Part shown: one piece after another, positions 40,101-60,427 of the stretch
Numbering within the stretch: the stretch's first letter is position 1
How the letters are laid out: each line of letters begins with the position of its first letter
Assembly (NCBI GenBank): GCA_963691815.1
Contig: OY829657.1
Location: 22,944,288 to 23,008,287 of the forward strand
Origin: Echiichthys vipera
Taxonomy: Eukaryota > Chordata > Actinopteri > Perciformes > Trachinidae
Length of the DNA: 64,000 nucleotides
Reading direction: 5' to 3'
Position numbers and translations under genes: made by a program
The notes under the pieces: model-generated
What the model was told of the DNA's origin: nothing
The model's input: the letters and a program-made list of their open reading frames with translations, nothing else
Databases searched by the model: none

Positions 40101-42144
40101 TACATTTAAAGACTACAAAACAATTAATGAATAAAAGGGAAAATTAAATGAAATAGAAATATTATTTTATGTCACATTTTATCAATTAATGAATGCCTAC
40201 ATTTTTTCTAATATTTGTAGTACATTTGATGACATATTAATTTATTTACCAAATCACATATTGATTTCTTTATTTTACTTTGGCAGCTTCTGCTCCTCCA
40301 TACTAATGTAGTAGTCAGTTTTATCACTCCTCCTCCTCCTCCTCCTCCTCCTCCTCCTCCTCCTCCTCCTCCTCCTCCTCCTCCTCCTCCTCCTCCTCCT
40401 CCTCCTCCTCACCTGTGCCGTCTGTGGTCTCCACCTCCAGGATCTCGATGCCCACCAGTGCGTCCAGCAGCCTCTCCATCCCGTCCACGCTGGTGTTCAG
40501 CTCCCGGGCTACATGCTGGGCACTCAGGGGCTCCTGGGACCTCAGCAGGAGGTCAAACACGCCCAGTTCACAGGCTGAAAATATCACCTGCAGGGACGGA
40601 CATACATTGGAAGAAAGATTCCAAACCACTTTGGTCCAAACGGAAATGTCTGTTGGATCGATGAAAATCCGGTCAGGGTTGGGCGATATGGCCGAAATCT
40701 TCTATCCTGATACAGGTCATTTCATATTTCCATGATGACATATATTATAATGTAGCATGTTTTACAGACATGTTATATTCATGGATGGATTACTGATCAG
40801 GCCTACCAGGCACTAACGCCAGACGACAGACTAAGGTCCTGACTCATAAAATGTTGCTGAAAAAATACAAAATGATCATAAAGATATGGTAAATGACCAC
40901 AAGTATACAGAAACCGACCAAAATTTACCAGAAAGGCTAAAAACAGATGTAGAATGACCACAGAGAGATGACATAGAAATATAAAATTTGTAATAATAGA
41001 TGTAAAACCATCACAAAAAGATGTAAAATGATTTATAATAGATGCAAAACAGTCAAAAAGACGTACAAAACAACTAAAATTGGATCTAAAATGACCACAC
41101 AGAGAAACAAAATGACCACACGGAGACAAAAACTGATGACAAAGAGACACAAAATGATTAAAAATAGATGTAAAATGACCACAAAAAGATGCAAAATGAC
41201 TAAAAATAGATTCAAAACCACCACAAAAAGATACAAAATGACTAAAAATAGATGCAAAACGACCACAAAAAGATGCAAAATGACTAAAAATAGATGCAAA
41301 ACCACCACAAAAAGATGCAAAATGACTAAAATAGATGCAAAAAAAATTACAGCGACAAACAAAACAACTAAAATTGGATGTAAAATGAGCCAAAAGAGAC
41401 CCCCACAATGACTACAGAATAACTACAAGTCGACTCTTTGAATGTGGCTGTGTGGGGGCCTCTTACATGCCTGTGCCCAGGGCCCTATTGACTCCCAATC
41501 CATCCAGGACTATGTCCTTATATATGGTGTTATTTAGATGACCTGGTTTAGACTCTGGACTGAGAAGTATCCTGAGATAACTTCTGTTGAAGCTCCAGAA
41601 CTGTTACTGTAACGGACTTTGGGGTGAGACCATTGTGAAGTTGTGTTTCCGAGGTCAGGAGGACACTTTTGAACGTCAACTCCAACAACATCTATCTGCT
41701 CTTTTAGATCATTACAGAGAAACTACACTAAACTGGGAACTTTTACTGTTTCACATGTGATTAATCAAACAATCAGCTAAATAAGAAACAGGAATCTTTT
41801 AAAATCTGTGAAATGTATTTTGGATAACGGTTAGTTACGTCACAACTGTCTACCCTGTGTCATCTTTCCTGACAGTATCCTGTGCAATTATATTTATCTA
41901 TATCTATATCTATATCTATATATGTAAATATATATATAGTTTTATTTTCATGTGTGTAATTCAATAACATGTGCATGTAGTCCAGCTTGGACAGATCCGT
42001 ATAAGTGAAAGGTGTATAAAGGCTAGCTTTTTATATTCTAGTCTGTTTTTATTTGTATTTAGTCATTTTTTTAAACTCTTGAGCTGCTGTAACATGTAAA
42101 TCTCCAGTTAATCTAATCTTGAGTGACTTTTTATTGCATATATA

Positions 42145-42183
<39 letters not shown>

Positions 42184-42445
42184 AACTAAATATCTTTTGT
42201 TTTAGCACAGAACAAACAATATGAAAATACAAATGTGGTATTTTGGCAGCATTTTATGGACCAAATCGATGAGCAGCATGGTCTCTGATTTCACTGCAGA
42301 CTGACACTTGTGCGTGTTAAGTGTTTATTAAATAAGTTCATAAAGAAACAGTTCAAAATGTTACCTTTGACACTCTGAAGCCGTTGAAATACTCCAGAAG
42401 TTTGAAGGGGTAGTCCAGCTCACTCTGGGAAAGATGCTCTGCCAT
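34186..42445 (-). CDS. asmt: acetylserotonin O-methyltransferase (hydroxyindole-O-methyltransferase), complete CDS in 8 exons
   Basis: Cytosolic SAM-dependent enzyme that methylates N-acetylserotonin to melatonin, mainly in pineal and retina. Exons from the start (minus strand): 42445-42365, 40587-40413, 37614-37485, 37178-37110, 37008-36890, 36685-36548, 35336-35214, 34397-34186; 1047 nt, 348 residues, close to the 345 of human ASMT. The N-terminal winged-helix dimerisation part reads FKLLEYFNGFRVSK, VIFSACELGVFDLLLRSQEP. The SAM site has VDLGGCAGALACEMA with VTVFDLPQVV. The catalytic base lies in LARIIHDWPDEKC (His about 258). The end LNMLVQTEGRERPPSEY, TGKSYDAILAIR matches ASMT. There is no Maf-like domain upstream, which separates it from ASMTL. 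All splice sites are GT-AG and phases agree; no disabling change seen. Exon 2 donor is immediately followed by a (GAG)n tract. Confidence 0.93.
34485..34760 (-). mobile_element. possible transposon relic with short open frame, asmt intron
   Basis: A 67-codon frame (34688-34485) contains EEVLARISAGYARKAKILAV and FKNCFTGRVLEGRANV. About 34 bases (GAAGTCTTGGCCC, GATATCTGCTGGCT) recur at 47434-47466 inside another repeat, so it is probably repeat-derived. I do not recognise the protein. Confidence 0.3.
35553..36176. repeat. asmt: 28-bp minisatellite, about 22 copies, asmt intron
   Basis: Unit CTTTGGTCCTCCAGCCCAGT followed by TTAAACTG, between asmt exons 36685-36548 and 35336-35214. Variants are CTGTAG for CTCCAG, AAAATG for AAACTG, and 29-base units with TTTCTCCAG. 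Most units contain the palindrome AGTTTAAACT. Confidence 0.97.
37740..37860. repeat. fragment of a common fish repeat (CATTTCAGTCATTTTTCAAG type)
   Basis: AATTAGTCAACCATTTCAGT, CATTTTTCAAGCTAAAATTC and CCAAAGATTCTCC form the text of a widely dispersed fish element. Similar wording occurs near 47690-47740 and 49370-49440. Confidence 0.45.
37915..38141. mobile_element. fold-back (long inverted repeat) element, complete copy
   Basis: Left arm 37921-38013 and right arm 38045-38137 are inverted copies of about 95 bases with few mismatches (GAGTCGCTAACAGCC, TTAGCTCGGGGCAGC, CTTTTTTAACCACT). A short AT/CTGCAGCAG spacer lies between. Further copies at 50511-50600 (one arm) and 62350-62480 (one arm plus spacer). 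In an asmt intron. Confidence 0.85.
38544..39132. mobile_element. MITE with ~18-bp TIR GCGCTCACACTATCCT / AGGATAGTGTGAGCACGC
   Basis: The two ends are inverted copies with one mismatch. The interior is GC- and CpG-rich with repeated CTCGTGCTCGTACACGTGCG-like text and no gene. hAT-like by form. Lies in an asmt intron. Confidence 0.78.
39290..39568 (+). mobile_element. internally deleted Tc1/mariner transposon
   Basis: The plus strand matches fish Tc1-like transposase N-terminal coding text (CCAGTGAGCGGCAGTTCTGT, GTCAGAGGAGAATGGGCAGA; peptide pieces MGRLV, ERKATVT, GMQES). It then jumps from CAGCAGCAGAAGACCACACT to the standard 3' end CCTAATAAAGTGGCCACTGT. The catalytic domain is missing and the frame is broken. 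Confidence 0.8.
40326..40411. repeat. asmt: (CTC)n trinucleotide repeat, ~86 bp, touching asmt exon 2 donor
   Basis: On the asmt strand this is GTGAGGAGGAGG..., so the array starts inside the donor consensus at 40412. Read-through would encode poly-Glu. Confidence 0.97.
40850..41411. repeat. asmt: A/C-rich minisatellite, period about 42 bp, asmt intron
   Basis: Units like AAAAATAGATGCAAAACCAC and CACAAAAAGATGCAAAATGA repeat with a 42-base spacing (TAGATGC at 41249 and 41291). It resembles the jade1 intron array at 24590-25055. Long frames through it (Lys/Thr/Met rich on plus, Phe rich on minus) are artefacts of the repeat. Confidence 0.9.
41450..41503. repeat. flank shared by two A/C-rich minisatellites, copy 2
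   Basis: GTGGGGGCCTCTTACATGCC, TGTGCCCAGGGCCC text matching 25732-25781. Confidence 0.75.
41887..42182. repeat. TATATC and (GT)n microsatellites
   Basis: A (TATATC)n/TA cluster lies at about 41893-41938, and a GT run at 42150-42180, both in the asmt intron 1. Confidence 0.9.
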
Positions 42446-42720
42446 TACTCTGCACGCAAACCCGCACAGAGGCGTTAACAACTGCGGGAATTCACACAAC
42501 TTCGGTCCGCATCGATGTGGACAAACCTCGCGGTCTGTCGGATGCTACTCCCTGGAAAGCGACCAAGCAGGTCCGAAGATGGAGGTTTTTTTCGGGGGAG
42601 TTTTATTGCGTTTGCTTTTCTTTGCCCCAAACAGCCAAGATGTCGGTGGTGCGTTCAGGAGCTGCAGCCGGGGACACACTGAAATGGTCGACGGATCATC
42701 AGCGGTAAAAACACATCTCT
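42446..42720 (-). promoter_or_regulatory. asmt: presumptive asmt promoter and 5' UTR
   Basis: Immediate upstream sequence of the asmt ATG (42445-42443). No TATA box or photoreceptor/pineal homeobox site could be assigned with confidence. A short ATG frame on the plus strand from 42640 may be chance. Confidence 0.3.
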
Positions 42721-42782
42721 GCTCCCGAGCTTAAAGGGGTCCTCTTCGGCTCAACGCAGCAGCGACTGGTTTCACTTCAACA

Positions 42783-42860
42783 CACGCGCACAAACACACA
42801 CACACACACACGCACACACACACACACACACGCACACACACACACGCACAAACACACAGT
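42783..42860. repeat. imperfect (CA)n with CG interruptions
   Basis: CACACACGCACACA pattern in the asmt-pgrmc2 intergenic interval. Confidence 0.93.
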
Positions 42861-44700
42861 GCAGTTCCGGGATCATCCGCAGCAGCAGGGGCGCTGTTGA
42901 GCCGTGTTTATGATTCGCTCTGACCCGTAAACTTGATCGCATCTCCGCGTGAGTGCACATTCATGTGATATGTGACCTTACACCGAGAGGAGGGCTGGGG
43001 GAAAGTCTTTATTTTTTACAACACAAACACAGAGCATGTCTCTTCTCCTGCTGTAACAAGGAACAAGAGCATGCATCTGTTGGAATTAGACCCGACCGGT
43101 GTGGGATTTTCAAGATACCGATATTAGAGGGAGACATTCACTGATAAGGTGACATTTTGTAAAACAATCAAAGGGGTATTAAGGGGATTCAACTGAATTA
43201 AAAGGTAGGATTAAATAAATGTATTCTTCACCCTACTCCTTATGTTTATTTAAATGAAGGCAATCCACTTATATATTAATTATGTTCTTTCTTTCTCATT
43301 TCTTTATGTTGTGATGGATGTTTTCAACAACTGCTGTTGCCAAGTTTGTTGAGTTTGACATGCTTGAAATATACATACATAGAAATGAACATTTTGAAAA
43401 TGAAGAATGAATAAATATAAATAATAAAATAATCTATTATAAAAAAAATAGTTATATGACACCATTTCACCCCCAAGCGTTGTTTTCTGTATTCCATGTT
43501 CTGTAAAAAGATATACTGATGACTGACTGAATACATACTGATATTTCAGAGGGAAACATGCTATTTTACATTATATATATATATATATAGTCCAGCAGCT
43601 TGCTTCATGTTCCTGAAATTCACCTGTTACATTCATTTGTCCTTAAAATGATTTATTCACCCAAAGACAAATAATTAAATGGGCAATAAATTCACAAAAC
43701 ATGTATTTTATCTTAATATTGAGATCGTCCTGTATCTACTGTCTTTATTTTTTATTTGGGCCTCTTTATCACTTCCCTGTTTATTAAAACAGAATTATCC
43801 TTTTTAGTTTAATTTAATTCCAAATTAAAACATTTCTTCAATTTCACTATTTATTAACTTTGTATTCATTTATTGGTTTGTGAATGATTTTTCTATTTTT
43901 GTTCTATATTAAACTGGCCCCTCCTTACATATTTATCTAATTCTGCTATTTATTTATTTTTTATTACATATATTACACATTATTTTTTGTTTTTGGTCTT
44001 TTATTATAAAGGGATATTTCATTCACATTACATTCTTTTCATTAAAACGTTTAATGAGCACATTTATTCAAGCACTCATCATTTTAAAAGAATCCAATTC
44101 AATATTTATTTATTGTTAAGACACCACCTTAAACAAATCCCAGAATTCTGGACATTTTACTTTCAAACCTTGAATAAATCAGAAACATAAACAATCTCAA
44201 AACCTCATCTCTCTTCGATCCGTATTATTTTTTTATTCCTCATTTCTCAGTTTGTGTTTCTCAACATCTGGAGTTAATCTTCCCACTGAGCAGTGTGCCA
44301 TGAAGCCGTCTGCATGTCGTACATTTTGTTCCGGATTTTCTTCATAAATTCACAGAAACTTCTCTCCTGAAAGTCAGAACGATCGCAGTCCAACAAACCT
44401 TTCTGTGGCTCGTTAACAGCATTAAATCATGACCTTATTGTTGAAACGTGGAGTTCATGTAATGTAAATAAACTCAGGAGGACTGAGCCTGACAGAAAAT
44501 TCATTTAATATGATAATGCATTCTTAATCGCATTCGTATCTCCTCAAATATTTAACTTCACACATTGTTTGCATTTTCCCTGTAGGTAAACAGCCCTGAA
44601 GCACTTCAATGTACGGAACATTTTAATGACACGTTTCCTGCCGGTGACCCAATCACGCCGCCTCTAAATAAGCAAACAAATTCAAGACGTCCTTCAATTA
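42861..44700. other. asmt-pgrmc2 intergenic DNA, no gene recognised
   Basis: AT-rich; a (TA)n run at 43574-43590 and T-rich stretches of TTTATTTATT type at 43740-44110, possibly a dispersed repeat. No coding potential supported. Confidence 0.5.
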
Positions 44701-44838
44701 TTAACCAAATCGATTTATTATGCATGAACAAATCCCTTCCTGCCTCTGTCACGCAGACACGCACACACACACACACCCAACATTTAAATACATGACGTGG
44801 TGGGAATTCGGCATAGCTCACTTTGTTGTTGCACATGC

Positions 44839-44844
44839 TTTAAT
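44839..44844 (-). terminator. pgrmc2: candidate pgrmc2 poly(A) signal (ATTAAA)
   Basis: TTTAAT on plus equals ATTAAA on minus, followed on the minus strand by a GTGCAACAAC stretch. An AATAAA alternative lies at 44714-44719. Both would give a 3' UTR of about 1.5 kb. Confidence 0.3.
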
Positions 44845-45473
44845 AAAATGATAGATATATTTACAGGATAAGCAACGTCTCCGAACAAAAAAAATTCAGA
44901 ACAGCTCCCGGTCCCGCCCTGCAGCACTTTTGCAACTCTCCTTTTTCTTTTCTTTTTTGGAAATTCACCCACGTTTTAAAAAGAAGTTCAGAACCGAAAG
45001 AAAAACAGAACAAAAACAAACCATGGGGGGTTTTGGCCAGTACGACGTAGCATTATACATATTTGGAGTTCATCGACTACATAAATATGGCAGTAACACT
45101 GAGTAATTCATACGGACTATTTACAAAGTTTGTGAAGTGGGGAAATGTCACACAGTCTGTGCGTGGACGACTGACGGAACGTATGCCTTCTTTAAAGTCT
45201 GGGGGGACCGAGTCTAGGGGAAACCTCCGACCCTCCGCTCGCCTCCTCTGTTAGAACGGTCAGGACTGACACAACAAACAAAATAAGGCACAATTAATAC
45301 TTGGACCATTTTTCAGGGGACTCTACAGACTTGCAGCTGGCTTGTGAGGCATGTAAACAATTGAGTCGATTGATTAGGACTGCCTTATTATCACCTTCCC
45401 TTTGTATTCCCGATCAGTGATTCAGTCCGTCTGATGTGATTCGAAAACAGGATTCATATGGCGAAGACCTTTA

Positions 45474-45523
45474 ACCCCCCCCCCCCCCCCCCCCCAGTCC
45501 AAAAAAAAAAAAAAAAAAAAAAA
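45474..45523. repeat. poly(C)-poly(A) homopolymer pair
   Basis: About 20 C followed after CAGTCC by about 24 A, in the presumed pgrmc2 3' UTR. Length may be affected by sequencing error. Confidence 0.85.
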
Positions 45524-46297
45524 CTCCCTCCCTCTAATGCTACTCAACAAATACAATCACATGGTGACAAACGAAGAAAACTAGTAGTGCATACACTACA
45601 AACACAACAGGAAGATGCAACGCCCCGCAGAATTTCCTCGGCGCTGGTTTTGGAAGGCCGCGGCGCCGCCCTCTCGAACAAGGGGGAGGGAAATTATTTG
45701 AACAAAAAAAAAAGATTGATTGATAAGCTGTCCGAAAGCTGAAGCAGGTTCGGTTGTGATGCGACTAAACCGAAAAGATCAAAATCTGTTTCTTCCCCGA
45801 TCCGTATCCACTGATCATCTTCGACCAATGTGTTTCACTACCTCTGACCAACCTCCGCCCGGCGCTAGGCGGCCACCGCGAAGACCACACCCCCTACACC
45901 CGGAGAGATGACTCAAATATTTTTTTCAAATGCATCTAAATGGAACAACCCTCTCCCTCCTCCCCCCGGGACATGTTTTCTGTCATTTAAAAAAACTTAA
46001 CAAAAGCCCTCATGGAAGGTTTCCAATCGCTCTCTTGGTGGTCATCTCCGCAGGAGGAGGAGGGGAGAGAGGGAGGGAGGTTCTGGGCGTTGAGACTTGA
46101 GTCCTGCCCTTCCAGGACAGCCACGGCACCGGACAGATTTCAGGAGGTGAAGAGTTTTTATGGGGGGAGTGGAGCGGGAGAAAGGAGTGGCGGGTGGATG
46201 GATGGGGCAGGAGGAGGAGGAGGTCTAAGGGGGCTGGGGGCGGTCTGTCGCAGCTGTTTTTGGGGGCTCCCGGCTTTGGTCGGTGAGATGGAACCGC

Positions 46298-57766
<11,469 letters not shown>

Positions 57767-57860
57767 ACTGCACACGGTTAGAGCCTTACCCGCCCCTGGA
57801 CGGATGCTGCGTTCACGGTCCCGTCGGCAATAGCGGAACCACTAGTTGAGCGTTGTTGTT
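57767..57860 (-). promoter_or_regulatory. pgrmc2: presumptive pgrmc2 promoter/5' UTR
   Basis: GC-rich patch just upstream of the ATG (CCCGCCCCTGG, CGGTCCCGTCGGC). No TATA box seen. Placement follows only from the start codon. Confidence 0.35.
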
Positions 57861-59316
57861 ACATTGTGTTCTGTGGTCGGTGCATTGTAAAACTGTCCCA
57901 TCTTCCAGCAAATAAAGGGCTCAAACTAACTATTAATTTCATTAACGGTTATTCTACTGATTTTTTTCAATTAATGAATAAATCTTTTTGCCAGCAAATC
58001 ACTAATTCCCAGGAGTCAGAGTGACATTAACACGTCACCAAGAGTCCAAAATCCAAAGAGATTCCCTCATGGACCACTTTTATTTACTCTTTAAAAGCTG
58101 GAAACGTATGTTTTTTCTTGAATTATTTAATTACACCTTTAAATTGCCGATTCTTTTTTCTCTCTAATGATTAGCTGATTATTCAACAAATCCTTTCCCA
58201 CATTTGAATGCGTTTTCACATTAAAATCACACTTTCCCCCCAGAAGTTCAAGATTCAGTGAACAAATTGTGCACTCTCAGTAAAATAGGTGGACTTCTAT
58301 TGGCAATAACACAAACACATTTAAGTTATTTTATTGCATAATTTGGCATTTTCTTATTGTTTAACTTTTAGGGGTTACACATTTCAATGTCAATATATTA
58401 GTGAAGTCGATTATAAATGTTATTTATTGTGTTGTCACAGTTTCATAGTGACCTAAAGAAACAAAGAAGAGGAAAAATGGGACACGCCAAAATGTAAGTG
58501 TAATATTTTAGATGACTCGGTGTATTTAAGAAGCTACACTGCGATTTAAAAAAAGATATTGAACCATTAAACCGACCGTAATTACAAAGCGCCACCTGAC
58601 AGTCCCATTCAGATCCACTTCTTACTTAGAGTTGACGTTTACGAGGGACGCGTGAAGGCAGCAAAGCACACGCCTACCAGTTTTCACTTCAGCGGACTGT
58701 TGTGGGTTTTTGTCCCTCCATCGGCACCCATAGTGTCACAAACAGCCACTAACTTGTAATAAAACAAAAATAACCACTAATTTGAATTGTTAGACATCTT
58801 TAAATATTATCTGAAGGGTTAAAGGTCGTTCTTAAATGTGTATGATTAGGATAAGTGTACAGAATGAGGCTAAAATGTGCATTTTAGAAACAATAAATGC
58901 ACTTTTATTGAACCTTTTTTAGCAGCAACATTTCCCCAGTGTGGCCCTCTATATTCAGCTCTTATCTCAATGCTATTTTCACACTTGAGTGATTGTTTCC
59001 TCTGCTGGAACTGTTGAAATGCACTGATGTGAAAACAAATCTCACTTTTGATTTCCAGTCGATGATGTTTAAAACAAAAACCTGTTCATCGGGCTCAGAG
59101 AGCCGCCCTCAGCAGAGAGAAATGTGCAGAGTCAGCCAAAATAAAAGTAGGACAGATCACACAAACACACCTTCATACAATCAACTGTTATTTTATATTT
59201 TTTTGCATTTTACAATTCAAGACCGTGGCATTAACATGCATTACACTAAAACACACTCAAAACCACACTACCGATAAAACAAATCAATTCTTAAAATCAA
59301 AAAAAGAATAATTGAA
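57861..59316. other. pgrmc2-larp1b intergenic DNA or larp1b 3' UTR, no gene recognised
   Basis: AT-rich with a relic of a common repeat at about 57905-58230 (CAAACTAACTATTAATTTCA, GCTGATTATTCAAC). A TTTATT at 58904-58909 could be a distal larp1b poly(A) signal, but nothing fixes this. Confidence 0.4.
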
Positions 59317-59691
59317 TAGCAAAGTATTTTTTATAGTATTTACATTTTTTTCTTTAAATTCAACTCTAAAAACCTCTTTTTTAAAAGGAAAGTTAATGAT
59401 TTAAGTGCTCTAGAGCACAAAGCCTCAAACATAATACGAAGTAAACGTCAAGCTAAAATATAGTTTTATGATGCTCGCTCACACCCACAGCTCCAGCAGA
59501 AACATTTCATTTTTTTTTTATAATAGTCAATAGCAAAAGCCATTAAAAAACTGCAATGATTACCTAAGACTATTCCATCAAATCAAGTAAAAATAAAAAC
59601 AAAAATAAACAATAAATTATACTACCTCTGGGTGAAAAAGGGGACTTAAAAGTAAAGCTTCCCACATAGATTTCATCATTATTCCTGCATG
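59317..59691 (-). repeat. duplicated repeat body, copy 2 (empty site)
   Basis: Continuous counterpart of 56572-57230 without the MITE; it joins GGGTGAAAAA directly to GGGGACTTAAAAGTAAAGCT. The tRNA-like head is absent, as in a 5'-truncated copy. Confidence 0.85.
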
Positions 59692-60427
59692 TTTTATCAT
59701 TAAAGACGAGTTTAGCTGTGACGCCCGGCGGGTGGAAGCATCAGGGCACCTCTGTTATGAGCAGCAGCCTCGGGGTCAGTCCTTCACAAATTTACCGCTG
59801 CAGCTTGATTGTCATGATAAAAAAAAGAAAGGAAAAAAAAAACAAAAAAAACAGATATTTATGTCTGAAGAAAAATAAAATCCTGAAACTGGTGTGGTGA
59901 TTTTAAACCCCAAATACTCAAGCGGGAAGACTTTAAAGAGTGACATTGGGACTTTTGTTTTGTCCTATGTTCTGGTGAATCACATTTAAGGCACAAGACT
60001 TTCTGCCGCGTCCTCTCTTACCCTGAAACTAGAATCACAGTTCGACGGGCCGAGAGCCCCGCACAGACCGGAGCTCTTTACAGATTGTGATCAACAACAA
60101 ACGCGTCGAAGACTTTTGGCATCTGAGAGAATAAGAAAAGCAAAATGCAAGGAATGCATTTTTTTGTGTTTTTGTTTTTTTGTAAACGTTATGAGCTGTC
60201 AGGCGCACAGATGCAAGCTTGCTGCCTACGCTTGCTTGCTTTAAAATGAAATGCACAGATAAAAACAATCAATTTAAGTCAACCGCGCTCAAGTCTCTCT
60301 TCATACCCCCCCAAAAAACGGTTTGCCGCTGAAAAGAGCCGACGCTGATCTCAGAGCTGCTGCTGCTGCCGCCGCTGCGCTCGTTCTGCATCTCTTCTAT
60401 CCAAACCCACACCTGCAGGAGGGGGCT

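Noticed and set aside
40803..41411. 201-codon Phe/His/Ser-rich minus frame and 127-codon Lys/Thr/Met-rich plus frame
   Set aside because: Both are readings of the 42-bp A/C-rich minisatellite; periodic composition and no family similarity.
34186..42445. ASMTL (ASMT-like with Maf domain) instead of ASMT
   Set aside because: A complete short first exon with an ATG precedes the methyltransferase and no Maf-like exons are seen upstream; total length equals ASMT.
42640..42708. Short plus-strand ATG frame MSVVRSGAAAGDTLKW... as first exon of a divergent gene
   Set aside because: Ends in a stop after 22 codons, no downstream plus-strand exons before pgrmc2; an AG-CG|GTAAAA donor is possible but unsupported.
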